DNA of 64,000 nucleotides from positions 186,001 through 250,000 of the forward strand of contig JADJNA010000055.1 of NCBI GenBank assembly GCA_016709305.1. Direction: 5' to 3'. A program made the position numbers and the translations under genes. The DNA comes from Candidatus Villigracilis saccharophilus. GTDB lineage: Bacteria; Chloroflexota; Anaerolineae; Anaerolineales; Villigracilaceae. Below the pieces are notes generated by a model that saw nothing but the letters and a program-made list of their open reading frames with translations, searched no databases and had not been told where the DNA came from. Every line of letters begins with the position of its first letter. Position 1 is the stretch's first letter. Below, piece by piece: positions 49,086 to 57,233 of the stretch.

Positions 49086-50297
49086 ATGAAACTAAGAAAA
49101 ATTTTCCGAACAGCCTGGGAAGGCTTAATGCTCAACAAAGTCCGCTCGTTTCTGACGACGCTCGGCGTCATCATCGGCGTGGCATCAGTCATCGTTATGC
49201 TGGCTGTCAGCGCAGGAGCCGAGGCTTCAATTGCCGAACAGATCAATGCACTCGGCGCAAACTTGATCATCGTCTCCCCCATGCGCGGCATACCTGGCGC
49301 TGGACGCACCTTGCTAATTGACGATGCCTACGCAATTGCCGAGCAGGTAGTTGGGATTACAGGTATCTCCGCTGAACAATCCCCGGCTGCTCAGAACGTG
49401 CGCGCGGGCGGAGTGACTCTCGAATCCATCCCTGTCATCGGCACCACAGCAGATTTCCCGTCAGTGCGTGATTATGCAGTTGCCGAAGGACGCTATTTCA
49501 CAATTGACGAAGATGACCGCAAGGCAAAAGTTGTCATTCTCGGCTCAGGCATTGCCACCGACCTGTTTGGAACCGAAAGCGCAATCGGCCAAACCATCAC
49601 AGTTGACTCAACCAAGTTAACGGTCATTGGCATCATGGAGACCAAAGGTCTCGTTGCAGACGTTGATTACGATGGGCGTGTTTATTTGCCGATCAACCTT
49701 GTATTCCAAAAATTCATGACCGCCTCCCCAATGGGCACAGACGCCGTTCGCACGATCTATCTCAAATCAGAAAGTCAGGAACAGATCGACAGCATCATCG
49801 CGCAGACTACCGCCATCCTCGCCGATCGTCATGATGTTGATCCTGCCAAGCCCGACTTCACCGTGCAGACCCAGCAGGACATTATCGCCACACAGGAAGC
49901 CACCACCGCCGCATTTCGTGATCTGTTGGCATGGGTTGCGGGCATTTCCCTGCTCGTCGGCGGCATCGGTATTATGAACATCATGCTGGTCAGCGTTACC
50001 GAACGCACCCGCGAGATCGGTCTGCGCCAGGCGCTCGGCGCGCGCGCATCCACCGTCTTGATGCAATTCCTGATCGAAGCCATCATCCTCAGCCTCGCAG
50101 GCGGATTGGTTGGCGTCATCCTCGGCGTCGGCGGCTCGTATCTTTTCGGCACCTTCGGCACCATGCGCACCGAGATCGTCCCCATGTCCATTCCGCTCGC
50201 ATTCGGCGCAGCAACCATCGTCGGTATTTTCTTCGGCTACTATCCCGCCACACAAGCCGCGAAGCTCGACCCTATTGAAGCCTTGCGACGTGAATAA
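49086..50297 (+). CDS. MacB-type ABC permease (FtsX domain)
   Basis: Intact, 403 residues. An N-terminal helix (FLTTLGVIIGVASVIVMLAV, about 22-41) is followed by the MacB periplasmic core domain (INALGANLIIVSP, VIGTTADFPSVRDYAVAEGR, FGTESAIGQTITVDS). Three helices at about 275-395 follow, with the family loop VTERTREIGLRQALGAR. It is the permease of the exporter encoded just upstream, which it follows by 12 bases with AAAAAGGATCATC as ribosome site. Only one FtsX module is present, so it would act as a homodimer, unlike the long permease at 11.5 kb. Confidence 0.92.
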   Translation: MKLRKIFRTAWEGLMLNKVRSFLTTLGVIIGVASVIVMLAVSAGAEASIAEQINALGANLIIVSPMRGIPGAGRTLLIDDAYAIAEQVVGITGISAEQSPAAQNVRAGGVTLESIPVIGTTADFPSVRDYAVAEGRYFTIDEDDRKAKVVILGSGIATDLFGTESAIGQTITVDSTKLTVIGIMETKGLVADVDYDGRVYLPINLVFQKFMTASPMGTDAVRTIYLKSESQEQIDSIIAQTTAILADRHDVDPAKPDFTVQTQQDIIATQEATTAAFRDLLAWVAGISLLVGGIGIMNIMLVSVTERTREIGLRQALGARASTVLMQFLIEAIILSLAGGLVGVILGVGGSYLFGTFGTMRTEIVPMSIPLAFGAATIVGIFFGYYPATQAAKLDPIEALRRE

Positions 50298-50334
50298 TTT
50301 ATCTATAAAAATTTCAACAAAAAAGGATTCAACT

Positions 50335-50910
50335 ATGAAAAAGATTTTTCTCCCCCTCGTATTTCTCTTTGCTCTTTTGCTCGCCTCCTGCTCAGGGACG
50401 GCTGCTCCTGCTCCGACAACCGGCGGCGACCTCTATGTCAGCCCAAACCTGCCCGTTGATTACGAAGACGCATTGGCAGTCCGTAATCAACTCGCCCTCG
50501 GAACACTCGAACTGATCCAGTCCGACTCAACCATCAGCTCCGAACAAGCGCAGACTCTCCTTCCGCTCTGGCAGGCGCTTCGCAGCACCCAGCAGGCAGG
50601 GGGAACCGCCCAAGCCGAAGTCAACGCCCTGTTGACTCAGATCGAAGCCGCCATGAAACCCGAGCAATTACAGTCGATTGCCAGCATGAAGTTGACCTTT
50701 ACGGACATGCAGGAATGGGCTGCCGCCAACGGCATCAGCATGGGCAGCGGGGGCGGATCGCCAGGGCAGGGCGGCGGTATGTCTGCGGAAGCACGCGCCA
50801 CCAAACAGGCGGCCGAGGGTGTCACCTCCAGTAGCGGCGGAACCGGCAGCAAACTTCCGACCGCATTAATGGATGCAGTCATCGCATCGTTACAAACCCA
50901 GGTTCCATAA
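50335..50910 (+). CDS. Lipoprotein of unknown function, sister of the next gene
   Basis: 191 residues from ATG 50335 (AAAAAGGATTC before it). Lipobox LLASCSG (Cys 19), then a helical region (YEDALAVRNQLALGTLELIQ, ISSEQAQTLLPLWQALRS, LTQIEAAMKPEQLQSIASMK) and a G/S-rich linker leading to a last helix (ALMDAVIASLQTQV). The same succession occurs in the next gene, with AANLRSQLAYGTIKLAD and PEQAKSMIPLWQAV as counterparts. The two are a recent or functional duplication at the end of the MacAB-like operon. I know no characterised homologue; the arrangement suggests extracytoplasmic proteins connected with that exporter. Confidence 0.78.
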   Translation: MKKIFLPLVFLFALLLASCSGTAAPAPTTGGDLYVSPNLPVDYEDALAVRNQLALGTLELIQSDSTISSEQAQTLLPLWQALRSTQQAGGTAQAEVNALLTQIEAAMKPEQLQSIASMKLTFTDMQEWAAANGISMGSGGGSPGQGGGMSAEARATKQAAEGVTSSSGGTGSKLPTALMDAVIASLQTQVP

Positions 50911-50926
50911 CATAAAAAGGATCATC

Positions 50927-51520
50927 ATGAAAAAAAGTATTTTTCGCATCGCACTCTTTACCCTTATCGCCTTCAGCCTTGTTTACGCATGCGCGCCGAA
51001 AGTAGAAGTTGAAACTGCCCCCACATCACTGGCGTCAACTGTTCTGAGCATCGAATACAGCGACGCGGCTAACCTTCGCAGCCAGCTGGCCTATGGCACG
51101 ATCAAACTGGCGGATACTCCCAATGCCGTTACACCTGAACAGGCCAAGTCTATGATCCCGCTCTGGCAGGCAGTTATCAGCTTGAGTGGCGACACGACCA
51201 CTGCCACTGAAGAACTCACCGCAGTTCAGGATCAGATCACCGCAGCACTGACCGCAGAACAACTCCAGGCAATTGCTGAAATGAAAATCACCAATGCCGG
51301 ACTGAATGTATTTTATGCAGAATACGGTATTGTCCTGCCGACTCCGATCCCCGGTGTGACCAAGGTCCCAGGTTCCGGCGGCGGCAAAACAGCCGAAGAA
51401 AAGGCAGCTGCAGAGGCTACTAAAACAGCAGCAGGCGAAACGACAGGCACGGGCCAGTCCGCCAAGACCCTGCTCTTTGAAAAGACGATCGAATATCTGA
51501 CAGGTGTGTCAGGACAATAA
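50927..51520 (+). CDS. Lipoprotein of unknown function, sister of the preceding gene
   Basis: 197 residues from ATG 50927 (AAAAAGGATCATC, the same leader as the permease gene). Lipobox LVYACAP, then the same helical core as its neighbour: SDAANLRSQLAYGTIKLAD, VTPEQAKSMIPLWQAVISL, VQDQITAALTAEQLQAIAEM. A G/A/T-rich linker (GGGKTAEEKAAAEATKTAAG) precedes a final short helix. The regular LPLWQA-x(25)-L-x-EQL spacing is conserved between the two. A strong bidirectional terminator follows. No enzymatic motif is visible. Confidence 0.78.
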   Translation: MKKSIFRIALFTLIAFSLVYACAPKVEVETAPTSLASTVLSIEYSDAANLRSQLAYGTIKLADTPNAVTPEQAKSMIPLWQAVISLSGDTTTATEELTAVQDQITAALTAEQLQAIAEMKITNAGLNVFYAEYGIVLPTPIPGVTKVPGSGGGKTAEEKAAAEATKTAAGETTGTGQSAKTLLFEKTIEYLTGVSGQ

Positions 51521-51540
51521 CTATAGTCAAAAGCAGAACA

Positions 51541-51590
51541 CAGAAACAAAAACGGACTCCAGTAAACATTGGAGTCCGTTTTTGTTTCTG
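51541..51590. terminator. Bidirectional terminator between convergent genes
   Basis: A 21-bp perfect stem (51541-51561 against 51570-51590) with an eight-base loop; the arms contain AAAAACGGACTCCA and its complement, so each strand ends the stem in a T run. It lies between the lipoprotein gene and the convergent cytochrome b561 gene and can serve both. Confidence 0.92.
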
Positions 51591-51601
51591 ACTACTTTTA
51601 A

Positions 51602-52135
51602 TTATTTTCCATACCACATGCGCGCCAAAAGATTATCTTTGAGCAGGAATTGATGATATAACGCAGCGCCGACGTGCAAGACAACCAATAACAAAAGCGC
51701 TGGCGCAATAAACCCATGCAGCATGCGCGATGTAAAGGCAAAGAAATCTGCTGGCAGGGATGCCCCCGATCCGCCAAAGACGATGGAAGTTAATCCCGAT
51801 TGCAATGAAAGCGCCATGCCGCTCATCACCATCAGAAACACGAATGCATATAACGCATAGTGAACTATTTTGCCGATCTGGTCGAAAAAGACATTGCCCG
51901 TTGTTGCCGATGCAGGTTTAGGTAAACGCAGACGCGCAACGAATCGGGCAATCATAACGAAGAGCGTGACAAAGCCCAATATCATATGGATGCCGATCGG
52001 TGCGATCTTCGCTGCATCATTGGGAAGTCCGCTCATATATTTGCCAAGGATAAAAGCGGCGAATAACAGAACTACGACCAGCCAGTGAAAACTGACCTGT
52101 AACGGGTGGTAACGAGCGGATGGTGTTTTTGACAT
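51602..52135 (-). CDS. Cytochrome b561
   Basis: Intact, 177 residues on the reverse strand, with four membrane helices. The heme ligands are in SFHWLVVVLLFAAF (His 16), IHMILGFVTLFVMIARF (His near 50), and in MLHGFIAPALLLLVVLHVGAALYHQF near 138-157. This is the prokaryotic b561 family, di-heme proteins that pass electrons from quinol to periplasmic or membrane partners. It is the last gene of a five- or six-gene reverse group containing a cytochrome c and a polytopic oxidase-like protein. Confidence 0.9.
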   Translation of the reverse strand: MSKTPSARYHPLQVSFHWLVVVLLFAAFILGKYMSGLPNDAAKIAPIGIHMILGFVTLFVMIARFVARLRLPKPASATTGNVFFDQIGKIVHYALYAFVFLMVMSGMALSLQSGLTSIVFGGSGASLPADFFAFTSRMLHGFIAPALLLLVVLHVGAALYHQFLLKDNLLARMWYGK

Positions 52136-52149
52136 GATAACCTCTTCAA

Positions 52150-52374
52150 CTAGGATTGAGTATTATTTTTTGTTGCCTCATGCAGAATATCGAGAAACTC
52201 AGCGAGCGGGACGCGATGGATGCGCGCTGCCCATTCCACGGTTACTGCTTTTGCCGCGAGCATTCGCAGGGAATATCGCCCTACGCGTTTGATGCCAAAA
52301 ACTTCCATCACATCGGCGATGTCACCATATTCTTCAAGGATGGCAGACACGCGTGTGTTTTTTGTTATTTCCAT
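52150..52374 (-). CDS. DUF1858-domain small protein
   Basis: Intact, 74 residues. ITKNTRVSAILEEYGDIADVMEVFGI and then ILAAKAVTVEWAARIHRVPLAEFLDIL match the DUF1858 (ScdA N-terminal-like) helical domain, but the redox cysteines that name the family are missing here: the protein has no Cys at all. In other bacteria this domain precedes di-iron repair proteins or stands alone near nitric-oxide and nitrogen-oxide metabolism genes. It lies between the cytochrome c and b561 genes with gaps of 10 and 14 bases, so it belongs to their operon. Confidence 0.75.
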   Translation of the reverse strand: MEITKNTRVSAILEEYGDIADVMEVFGIKRVGRYSLRMLAAKAVTVEWAARIHRVPLAEFLDILHEATKNNTQS

Positions 52375-52384
52375 ATGGAAGCCT

Positions 52385-52786
52385 CTACTTCAAGGCGCGA
52401 ATAAATGACACAACCTGCCAGATCTGTTCATCTGTCAAAATGCCCTTCCACGCAACCATCGCGGTGCCATCCTTGCCTGTGGAAATGCGCCAGAACAAAT
52501 AATCATCAGCAACGATCGCGCTTAACTCAGGTAAATTTTTTGGAGCAGGATCGAGTGAAGTACCTGCAGGTCCGTCTCCATGACCTTGTGAGCCGTGACA
52601 TACAACGCAATTATTCTTGAAAACATCTGCTCCAGCGATAGCGGCATCAGCACTCAATGGATTGGTCAGCCCGGCATAATCAGCAGGGACTGAAGCTGGT
52701 GAAGTTGTCGATTTTTCTGGTTCACTGCTGCAGGCTGCAAGAGTCAATGTGACCAGGACGAACAAAATTAGAATACCTTTTTTCAT
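52385..52786 (-). CDS. Monoheme cytochrome c lipoprotein
   Basis: 133 residues from ATG 52786 on the reverse strand; the longer open frame lacks a ribosome site. Lipobox LAACSS (Cys near 20), a short linker, then a class-I cytochrome c: NNCVVCHGSQGHGDGPAGTS with the heme-binding CxxCH, and a distal Met in GTAMVAW, ending with the typical helix IWQVVSFIRAL. It faces the outside of the membrane, anchored by lipid. Its gene follows the polytopic oxidase-like gene by 13 bases, which suggests it is the electron carrier of that complex. Confidence 0.9.
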   Translation of the reverse strand: MKKGILILFVLVTLTLAACSSEPEKSTTSPASVPADYAGLTNPLSADAAIAGADVFKNNCVVCHGSQGHGDGPAGTSLDPAPKNLPELSAIVADDYLFWRISTGKDGTAMVAWKGILTDEQIWQVVSFIRALK

Positions 52787-52799
52787 CGCATATTTCCGA

Positions 52800-53978
52800 T
52801 CACGCCAGCTCATGCTTTTGCAAACCAGTCCGCGCGATCTCGACAAGTTCCTTCAATGGGTGGATCAAGGCGATGGCATATAGAGCAAATCCAATCCCAT
52901 ACAGCGCGCCTCTGGCCGGGACGATGAAGATGCTTGCCCACACAAACAGACTCCCCGCTGTTGCCGCTGCAAGGCTTCCCCAACAACCGCCGAGTTGTGG
53001 AGTCTCCTCCTTGAGGAAGAAACGCCGTGCAATGTATGGGATGAGGGCGATGCCAAATTGCAGCACCCAGCCATAAATTAAAGCTTGAGGCGCTGTGGAT
53101 TCGATAGGCCCGGCTTCAAAAATTCCAAACATAATGAACGGCGCCATTCCGATCGGGGCGATAATCCAGAGATATGAAGAAACCAGATGCCATGCGCCTG
53201 CGCTGTTCAATTTTCCGCTTTCCTTGAAGGCGCTGATCATCATGACCACCATCCAGATCGTTGAACTCAAATGCAGGACCAGACCTGAAACGGTGGGAGG
53301 CAAACTTCCGCCGAGCCAGGGTCCCAACACAAGACCGAACGCGCCGAGCGTCATGCCCCAGTAGATGAGTGAAATATTTTTCGTGGTGCTGAGCGGACGA
53401 CCCGTGATCATCGGTACGAAGTCTACAAGTAAACCTGCGAAGACGAGCGACATGAACCCCCACGAGTTGGCATGGATGTGTGCTTCAAGCGGCACTTTGA
53501 TATACAGCGCATCGCTCCAGTTGAGAAATAACCCTGTGCCGATGATGATGCCGACCAATAAATAGAACATGCCTGTAATATAAAACTTGAGACTTTCAGG
53601 CGCATCGCCGCCACGCACATTCCATAATTGAATGAGGAGCAGTGTCGCGGAGATGAAAATAAGCGTGCCGCCTGCAAAGATCATCGGGTGATTCATGCCG
53701 CCAAAACCAGCCACGAGCGCAATAAAGCCAACATTGAGAGTCAGCCAAATATCCCAGCGCATTGAGGGGCGCGGCTTTTTTGAAAGTGACGCAACCAACA
53801 AGGGTAGTAGCCCGAAGATCACTTGCGAGAGAATTCCAAGCGTGATGAAATGCACGCGCACCCAGCGTAATGCGGGAAATGCGCCGACAAGGTTGATACT
53901 TACCAATGAAGCATCTGCAGCGGAAAGCAATGCCACGAATGTGAATAGCAGTGTTGTCAGTAAATATGGGATGGGCAT
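52800..53978 (-). CDS. Polytopic membrane protein distantly like heme-copper oxidase subunit I
   Basis: 392 residues from ATG 53978 on the reverse strand (GGGGAACAATAAA ahead of it). About ten to twelve membrane helices. Histidines in membrane segments, such as RWVRVHFITLGI, EAHIHANSWGFMSL and GLVLHLSSTIWMV, resemble the small oxidase-I-like or NnrS-like proteins annotated near nitric oxide or oxygen respiration genes. The complete set of six conserved histidines of true oxidases is not evident, so I do not claim catalysis. The neighbouring cytochrome c, b561, DUF1858 and cupin genes make a redox role likely. Confidence 0.65.
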   Translation of the reverse strand: MPIPYLLTTLLFTFVALLSAADASLVSINLVGAFPALRWVRVHFITLGILSQVIFGLLPLLVASLSKKPRPSMRWDIWLTLNVGFIALVAGFGGMNHPMIFAGGTLIFISATLLLIQLWNVRGGDAPESLKFYITGMFYLLVGIIIGTGLFLNWSDALYIKVPLEAHIHANSWGFMSLVFAGLLVDFVPMITGRPLSTTKNISLIYWGMTLGAFGLVLGPWLGGSLPPTVSGLVLHLSSTIWMVVMMISAFKESGKLNSAGAWHLVSSYLWIIAPIGMAPFIMFGIFEAGPIESTAPQALIYGWVLQFGIALIPYIARRFFLKEETPQLGGCWGSLAAATAGSLFVWASIFIVPARGALYGIGFALYAIALIHPLKELVEIARTGLQKHELA

Positions 53979-53979
53979 T

Positions 53980-54303
53980 TTATTGTTCCCCTTTTGATCC
54001 AAGGAATACGACCCGCGTTTTTGCATTCATGCCGCGCTTCATACCGCTGGGTACAACAACGGTCACGCCGGGTTTGATCTCGAAGGCTTCGTCACCAACG
54101 GTCATCAAGCCTGTACCTTCGAGAAAGTGATACATCGCCGCCTCGCCCGGATGCGCAGGAATTTGTCCGCCTGCCTCCAACCCAACGACCAGAGCCTTGA
54201 AGTTCGGCGTGTCGATCAGGAATTGCGGTTTTGGACCATCTGCGGCAAAGACGGCCTTTGCTTTTGTATCAGCGAAATAGATTTGTGAAGTTGTGTCAGA
54301 CAT
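53980..54303 (-). CDS. Small cupin-domain protein
   Basis: Intact, 107 residues on the reverse strand, with AAAAGGAGACATT before the ATG. It has a single cupin barrel: LEAGGQIPAHPGEAAMYHFLEGTGLMTVG is the first motif, with His and Glu metal ligands, and IKPGVTVVVPSGMKRGMNA the second (with no His at the usual final position). It lies one base before the start of the polytopic protein gene and is therefore translated in coupling with it. Small cupins of this kind often sense or handle metals or small oxidants; the function is not assigned. Confidence 0.8.
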   Translation of the reverse strand: MSDTTSQIYFADTKAKAVFAADGPKPQFLIDTPNFKALVVGLEAGGQIPAHPGEAAMYHFLEGTGLMTVGDEAFEIKPGVTVVVPSGMKRGMNAKTRVVFLGSKGEQ

Positions 54304-54354
54304 AATGTCTCCTTTTGGATATGTCTGACTTTATCTCTTTCCCCCGCTTCCCGC

Positions 54355-54375
54355 CCCGACTTTTGTCGGGTTTTT
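54355..54375 (+). terminator. Small terminator-like hairpin in forward orientation
   Basis: CCCGAC-TTTT-GTCGGG followed by TTTTT. Both flanking genes are on the reverse strand, so as a terminator it points the wrong way; it may stop antisense transcription or form part of the leader of the cupin operon. Confidence 0.45.
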
Positions 54376-54386
54376 GCCCCCAGTTC

Positions 54387-55070
54387 TTATTTGCCCTGAA
54401 TCATTGCCCGTTCCGCGAGACCCGCGTGATCCAGAATGCGGATGGAGTGTTTATCCATTTCGATCAATCCTGCCTTTGTCAATTCTCGGATGACGCGGCT
54501 TAAAACATCTGGTACGGTCCCGAGATGTGACGCCATTTCTGTTAGATTTGTCGAACGCTGACGCTCGATCACATCCCCTTCGGCTTGATCAAGCAAAAGT
54601 TTTGCATATCTCGCTTCGACAGTTTTCAGGGACAGGTCCGCTGCAAGCGTCACAAGACCAATGATCTTATCTGCCATGTTCTCGATAATCTGCAGTGCTG
54701 TTTGCGGATGCGCCAGAATTAGCTCCTCCAATGCCTGACGGGGGAGCAGCCATATCCCTGATTCTTCCAAAGCAACTGCGGTGGCGGGATTGGCACGGTT
54801 TGCGAGAACCCCCACTTCGTTAAACATTTCACCTGCGCTGATAAATCTCAATACCTGTTCGCGTCCATCAGCGGAGGATTTCAAGACTTTCAACGATCCG
54901 TATTGCAGATAATACAAGTTGCTTTCGGTATCCCCTTCCCAGAACACGACAGCATCGGGAGCATAGATCTTCCATGTGGAGTTTTGTGCAAGCCTGGAAA
55001 GAGTCTCCTTATCCAATCCGCGCAGGAATTCAAAAGTTTGCAGTCGTTTGAGAAGAATGTCAGTTTGCAT
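54387..55070 (-). CDS. Crp/Fnr-family transcriptional regulator
   Basis: Intact, 227 residues on the reverse strand. A cyclic-nucleotide-type barrel (VVFWEGDTESNLYYLQYGSLKVLK, FISAGEMFNEVGVLANRANPATA), a dimer helix (ALQIIENMADKIIGLVTLAADLSL) and a winged helix with TNLTEMASHLGTVPDVLSRVI. There is no N-terminal Cys cluster as in Fnr, so it is not an iron-sulfur oxygen sensor; the pattern is nearer to Dnr/CooA-like or to nucleotide-binding members. It stands directly upstream of the respiratory genes of the same strand and is the obvious candidate for their control. Confidence 0.9.
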   Translation of the reverse strand: MQTDILLKRLQTFEFLRGLDKETLSRLAQNSTWKIYAPDAVVFWEGDTESNLYYLQYGSLKVLKSSADGREQVLRFISAGEMFNEVGVLANRANPATAVALEESGIWLLPRQALEELILAHPQTALQIIENMADKIIGLVTLAADLSLKTVEARYAKLLLDQAEGDVIERQRSTNLTEMASHLGTVPDVLSRVIRELTKAGLIEMDKHSIRILDHAGLAERAMIQGK

Positions 55071-55171
55071 GATTCGAGTTTAGCATAAAAGGATCTTCAT
55101 AATGTCCAATCGTATATAGTTAGGTCGAAGTATCCATAATATTAACCAGACCGTCCCGAATTTCTGTATTC

Positions 55172-55207
55172 AAAATAAAAAACGCTCTCAGATTTTCCCA
55201 AGAGCGT
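55172..55207 (-). terminator. Rho-independent terminator of the XRE-cupin gene
   Basis: ACGCTCT (55182-55188) and AGAGCGT (55201-55207) form the stem; on the reverse strand it is followed by TTTTTATTTTG. It lies 20 bases after the stop of the reverse-strand regulator gene at 55228. Confidence 0.8.
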
Positions 55208-55227
55208 CTTTTGGTTGATTTGTTGGT

Positions 55228-55842
55228 TTATCCCCCAATATGATTCACCGAAGGATGACTTGAAAAATGACGCTGCACAGGTTCGCGTGAGGCATTGGGG
55301 GTTTGAAGGACCAGAATAAATTTTGCCTCATTCTCAAATGGATTGCGCCACAAGTGGGGGAGGGTTGCCTCAAAGATTAGGATGTCTCCCGTTTCCATAA
55401 GATATACATTGCCATCAATCACATATTCAATTTTTCCCAGCAGGCAATAAACAAATTCATGTCCCGAATGAACAACCTGTCTTTCTCCGCCGCTTCCTGC
55501 CTTGGGTTCCAATGTCATCAAAAATGGCTCCAACTCCTGGAAAGGCAAGGTTTTGCCCATACCTTCGATGATTACCCCTTCACTTTCGATTTTTGGTCTT
55601 GAGCCGGATTTAATGTGTAGCACAGAAGATGGCGTTTCCTCCTCGAAAAAGTAACTCATGCGGATGTTAAGCGCCGCCGCCAGGCTTTGCAATGTAGACA
55701 CGCTGGGAGATGTCTCATCGCGCTCGATCAGGCTGATCGAATTTGGTGACAGTCCCGCCAACTTCGCAAGATCACGCTGTGAAATATTTCGCTCACTTCG
55801 TAGTTGGCGTAGTTTCTCACCAAGAGAAAATGTTGCTTCCAT
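55228..55842 (-). CDS. XRE-family regulator with C-terminal cupin domain
   Basis: Intact, 204 residues on the reverse strand. N-terminal helix-turn-helix (LRQLRSERNISQRDLAKLAG, LSPNSISLIERDETSPSVST) at residues 11-70 and a cupin domain at about 110-195 (GGERQVVHSGHEFVYCLLGK, GDILIFEATLPHLWRNP). This is the SutR/PuuR-like architecture, in which the cupin binds a small effector. A second protein with the same architecture is encoded at 56569, on the other side of the divergent promoter region, so two paralogues flank the start of the sulfur operon. Confidence 0.9.
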   Translation of the reverse strand: MEATFSLGEKLRQLRSERNISQRDLAKLAGLSPNSISLIERDETSPSVSTLQSLAAALNIRMSYFFEEETPSSVLHIKSGSRPKIESEGVIIEGMGKTLPFQELEPFLMTLEPKAGSGGERQVVHSGHEFVYCLLGKIEYVIDGNVYLMETGDILIFEATLPHLWRNPFENEAKFILVLQTPNASREPVQRHFSSHPSVNHIGG

Positions 55843-56016
55843 AAATTATTCCTTCCGGACTTGTTTTCGGGTTTTATTGGACCAATGCCTCTATCATACC
55901 AGACTGGAGTAAAACACACAATTTTTTGTGATACGTAAAATTTAAGTCTTATCAATGGGGAAGTTGTTTCCGTTTAATGGGCAGTTTTCACATGAAAAGA
56001 GAGTTTATTCGGCAGA

Positions 56017-56034
56017 TAGTGCTTTATTTCACAA
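56017..56034. promoter_or_regulatory. Possible Crp/Fnr-type operator in the divergent promoter region
   Basis: TAGTGCTTTATTTCACAA resembles TTGTGA-N6-TCACAA with two or three mismatches in the left half. It sits in the 340-base AT-rich gap (55843-56182) between the divergent XRE-cupin gene and the NifX-like gene, which contains no frame of note. A TTGACA is at 56104-56109 but no convincing -10 follows at the right distance. A similar site occurs at 57853. Confidence 0.3.
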
Positions 56035-56182
56035 ATATAATGTTCATTTGTCCATAATAATGTTATTATTATGCTTAATATATGACATTTGTTACTAAAA
56101 TAATTGACAAGTATGTGTGACAATAAATTGTGATATTTGTAGCAGGGAATTATCCGCTAAAAGCATTTCGCAGGAGAGATTT

Positions 56183-56572
56183 ATGAAGATCGCCATCATT
56201 ACAGACGATGAAAAAACCATCAGCCAGCATTTTGGACGTGCAAATTATTACGCAGTCTTGACTGTTGAAAACGGACAGATTGTTCAGCGTGAAATGCGCG
56301 AGAAACTCAGTCACAAACATTTCGCCAATGAATCGCATGAGCACGCTAGCGAGGCGGATCAGCGGCACGGATTTGATCCCGCCTCCCAATCTCGTCATGG
56401 AGAAATGTCTCAAGCCATCACTGATTGCGAAGCCCTGATTTGTGGCGGCATGGGCGCTGGGGCGTACGAAAGTATAAAAGACCTCGGTATTCGTCCCATC
56501 ATCACGGATGTCGAAGAGATTGACACCGCCGCGCTGGATTACGCCAGCGGCATTCTTGCGAATCATACATGA
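56183..56572 (+). CDS. NifX/NafY-like (dinitrogenase cofactor-type) domain protein
   Basis: 129 residues from ATG 56183, with CAGGAGAGATTT as ribosome site. MKIAIITDDEKTISQHFGRANYYAVLTVENG is the typical start of the domain, and CEALICGGMGAGAYESIKDLGI the typical end. In between is a His-rich loop with H at SHKHFANESHEHAS and HGFDPASQSRHGE, unusual in length. Stand-alone members are not restricted to nitrogenase; they occur near Fe-S and molybdenum enzymes as cofactor carriers or chaperones. Here it opens the unit that includes a molybdopterin oxidoreductase. The stop overlaps the start of the next regulator (ATGA). Confidence 0.82.
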   Translation: MKIAIITDDEKTISQHFGRANYYAVLTVENGQIVQREMREKLSHKHFANESHEHASEADQRHGFDPASQSRHGEMSQAITDCEALICGGMGAGAYESIKDLGIRPIITDVEEIDTAALDYASGILANHT

Positions 56573-57201
56573 ATGAGAAAAATAAACGCCGCATCTCGAA
56601 AAAACAGGATGCGAGTTTAGCTTCGGAGCGAGTGGGGCAGCAATTGCATACCATGCGAAAAGCCCGAAGACTCTCCATTCGCGCATTGGCTGAGCTCAGC
56701 GGTTTGAGTGTGAACACCTTAAGCTTGATCGAAAACGGAAAGACATCACCCAGCGTCAGCACTTTACATCAACTCGCCCAAAGTTTGGATGTGCCCATCA
56801 CTACATTTTTCGAGTTGGAACATCCTAAAAAAAAGATTGTGTATCAAAGAGCAGGGGAAAGACAGCAACTTGTTTTTTCTCAGGGTCAGATGGAAAACCT
56901 GAGTGCAGGGATGCCGAAAATGGGAAGCGAGCCGTTCATTACGCGGCTTGAGCCAAAGGCCAATAGCGGCTTGACGGCTATAGTGTACGCAGGGCGAGAA
57001 TTTATTTATTGCCTCGAAGGCGAAATAACCTATACCATCGAAGATGAGGTGTATTTGCTTGCGCCAGGCGACAGCTTGATCTTTGATGCGTATACGCCCC
57101 ATTCATGGCGTAATACGGCTTGCGGAAATTCGAGTGCCTTGCTTGTTTTGTGCCCGGTGGATTCCGCGGGTGATCTACCAGAACGCTATTTCATGCCATA
57201 A
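56569..57201 (+). CDS. XRE-family regulator with C-terminal cupin domain (second copy)
   Basis: Intact, 210 residues; its ATG overlaps the stop of the NifX-like gene. Helix-turn-helix at about residues 23-80 (LHTMRKARRLSIRALAELSG, LSVNTLSLIENGKTSPSVST) and cupin at about 120-200 (LTAIVYAGREFIYCLEGEIT, GDSLIFDAYTPHSWRNT). The DNA-reading helix region SPSVSTL is shared with the divergent copy at 55228, so the two may recognise related operators in the gap between them. Small effector binding in the cupin is inferred from the architecture. Confidence 0.9.
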   Translation: MNEKNKRRISKKQDASLASERVGQQLHTMRKARRLSIRALAELSGLSVNTLSLIENGKTSPSVSTLHQLAQSLDVPITTFFELEHPKKKIVYQRAGERQQLVFSQGQMENLSAGMPKMGSEPFITRLEPKANSGLTAIVYAGREFIYCLEGEITYTIEDEVYLLAPGDSLIFDAYTPHSWRNTACGNSSALLVLCPVDSAGDLPERYFMP

Positions 57202-57233
57202 GTCAAAAAGATGAATATAACCTGGAGGTGAAA

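Noticed and set aside
56183..56572. Nitrogen fixation locus because of the NifX-like gene
   Set aside because: No nifHDK, nifB or nifE/N is present; stand-alone members of the domain family occur in many non-fixing bacteria.
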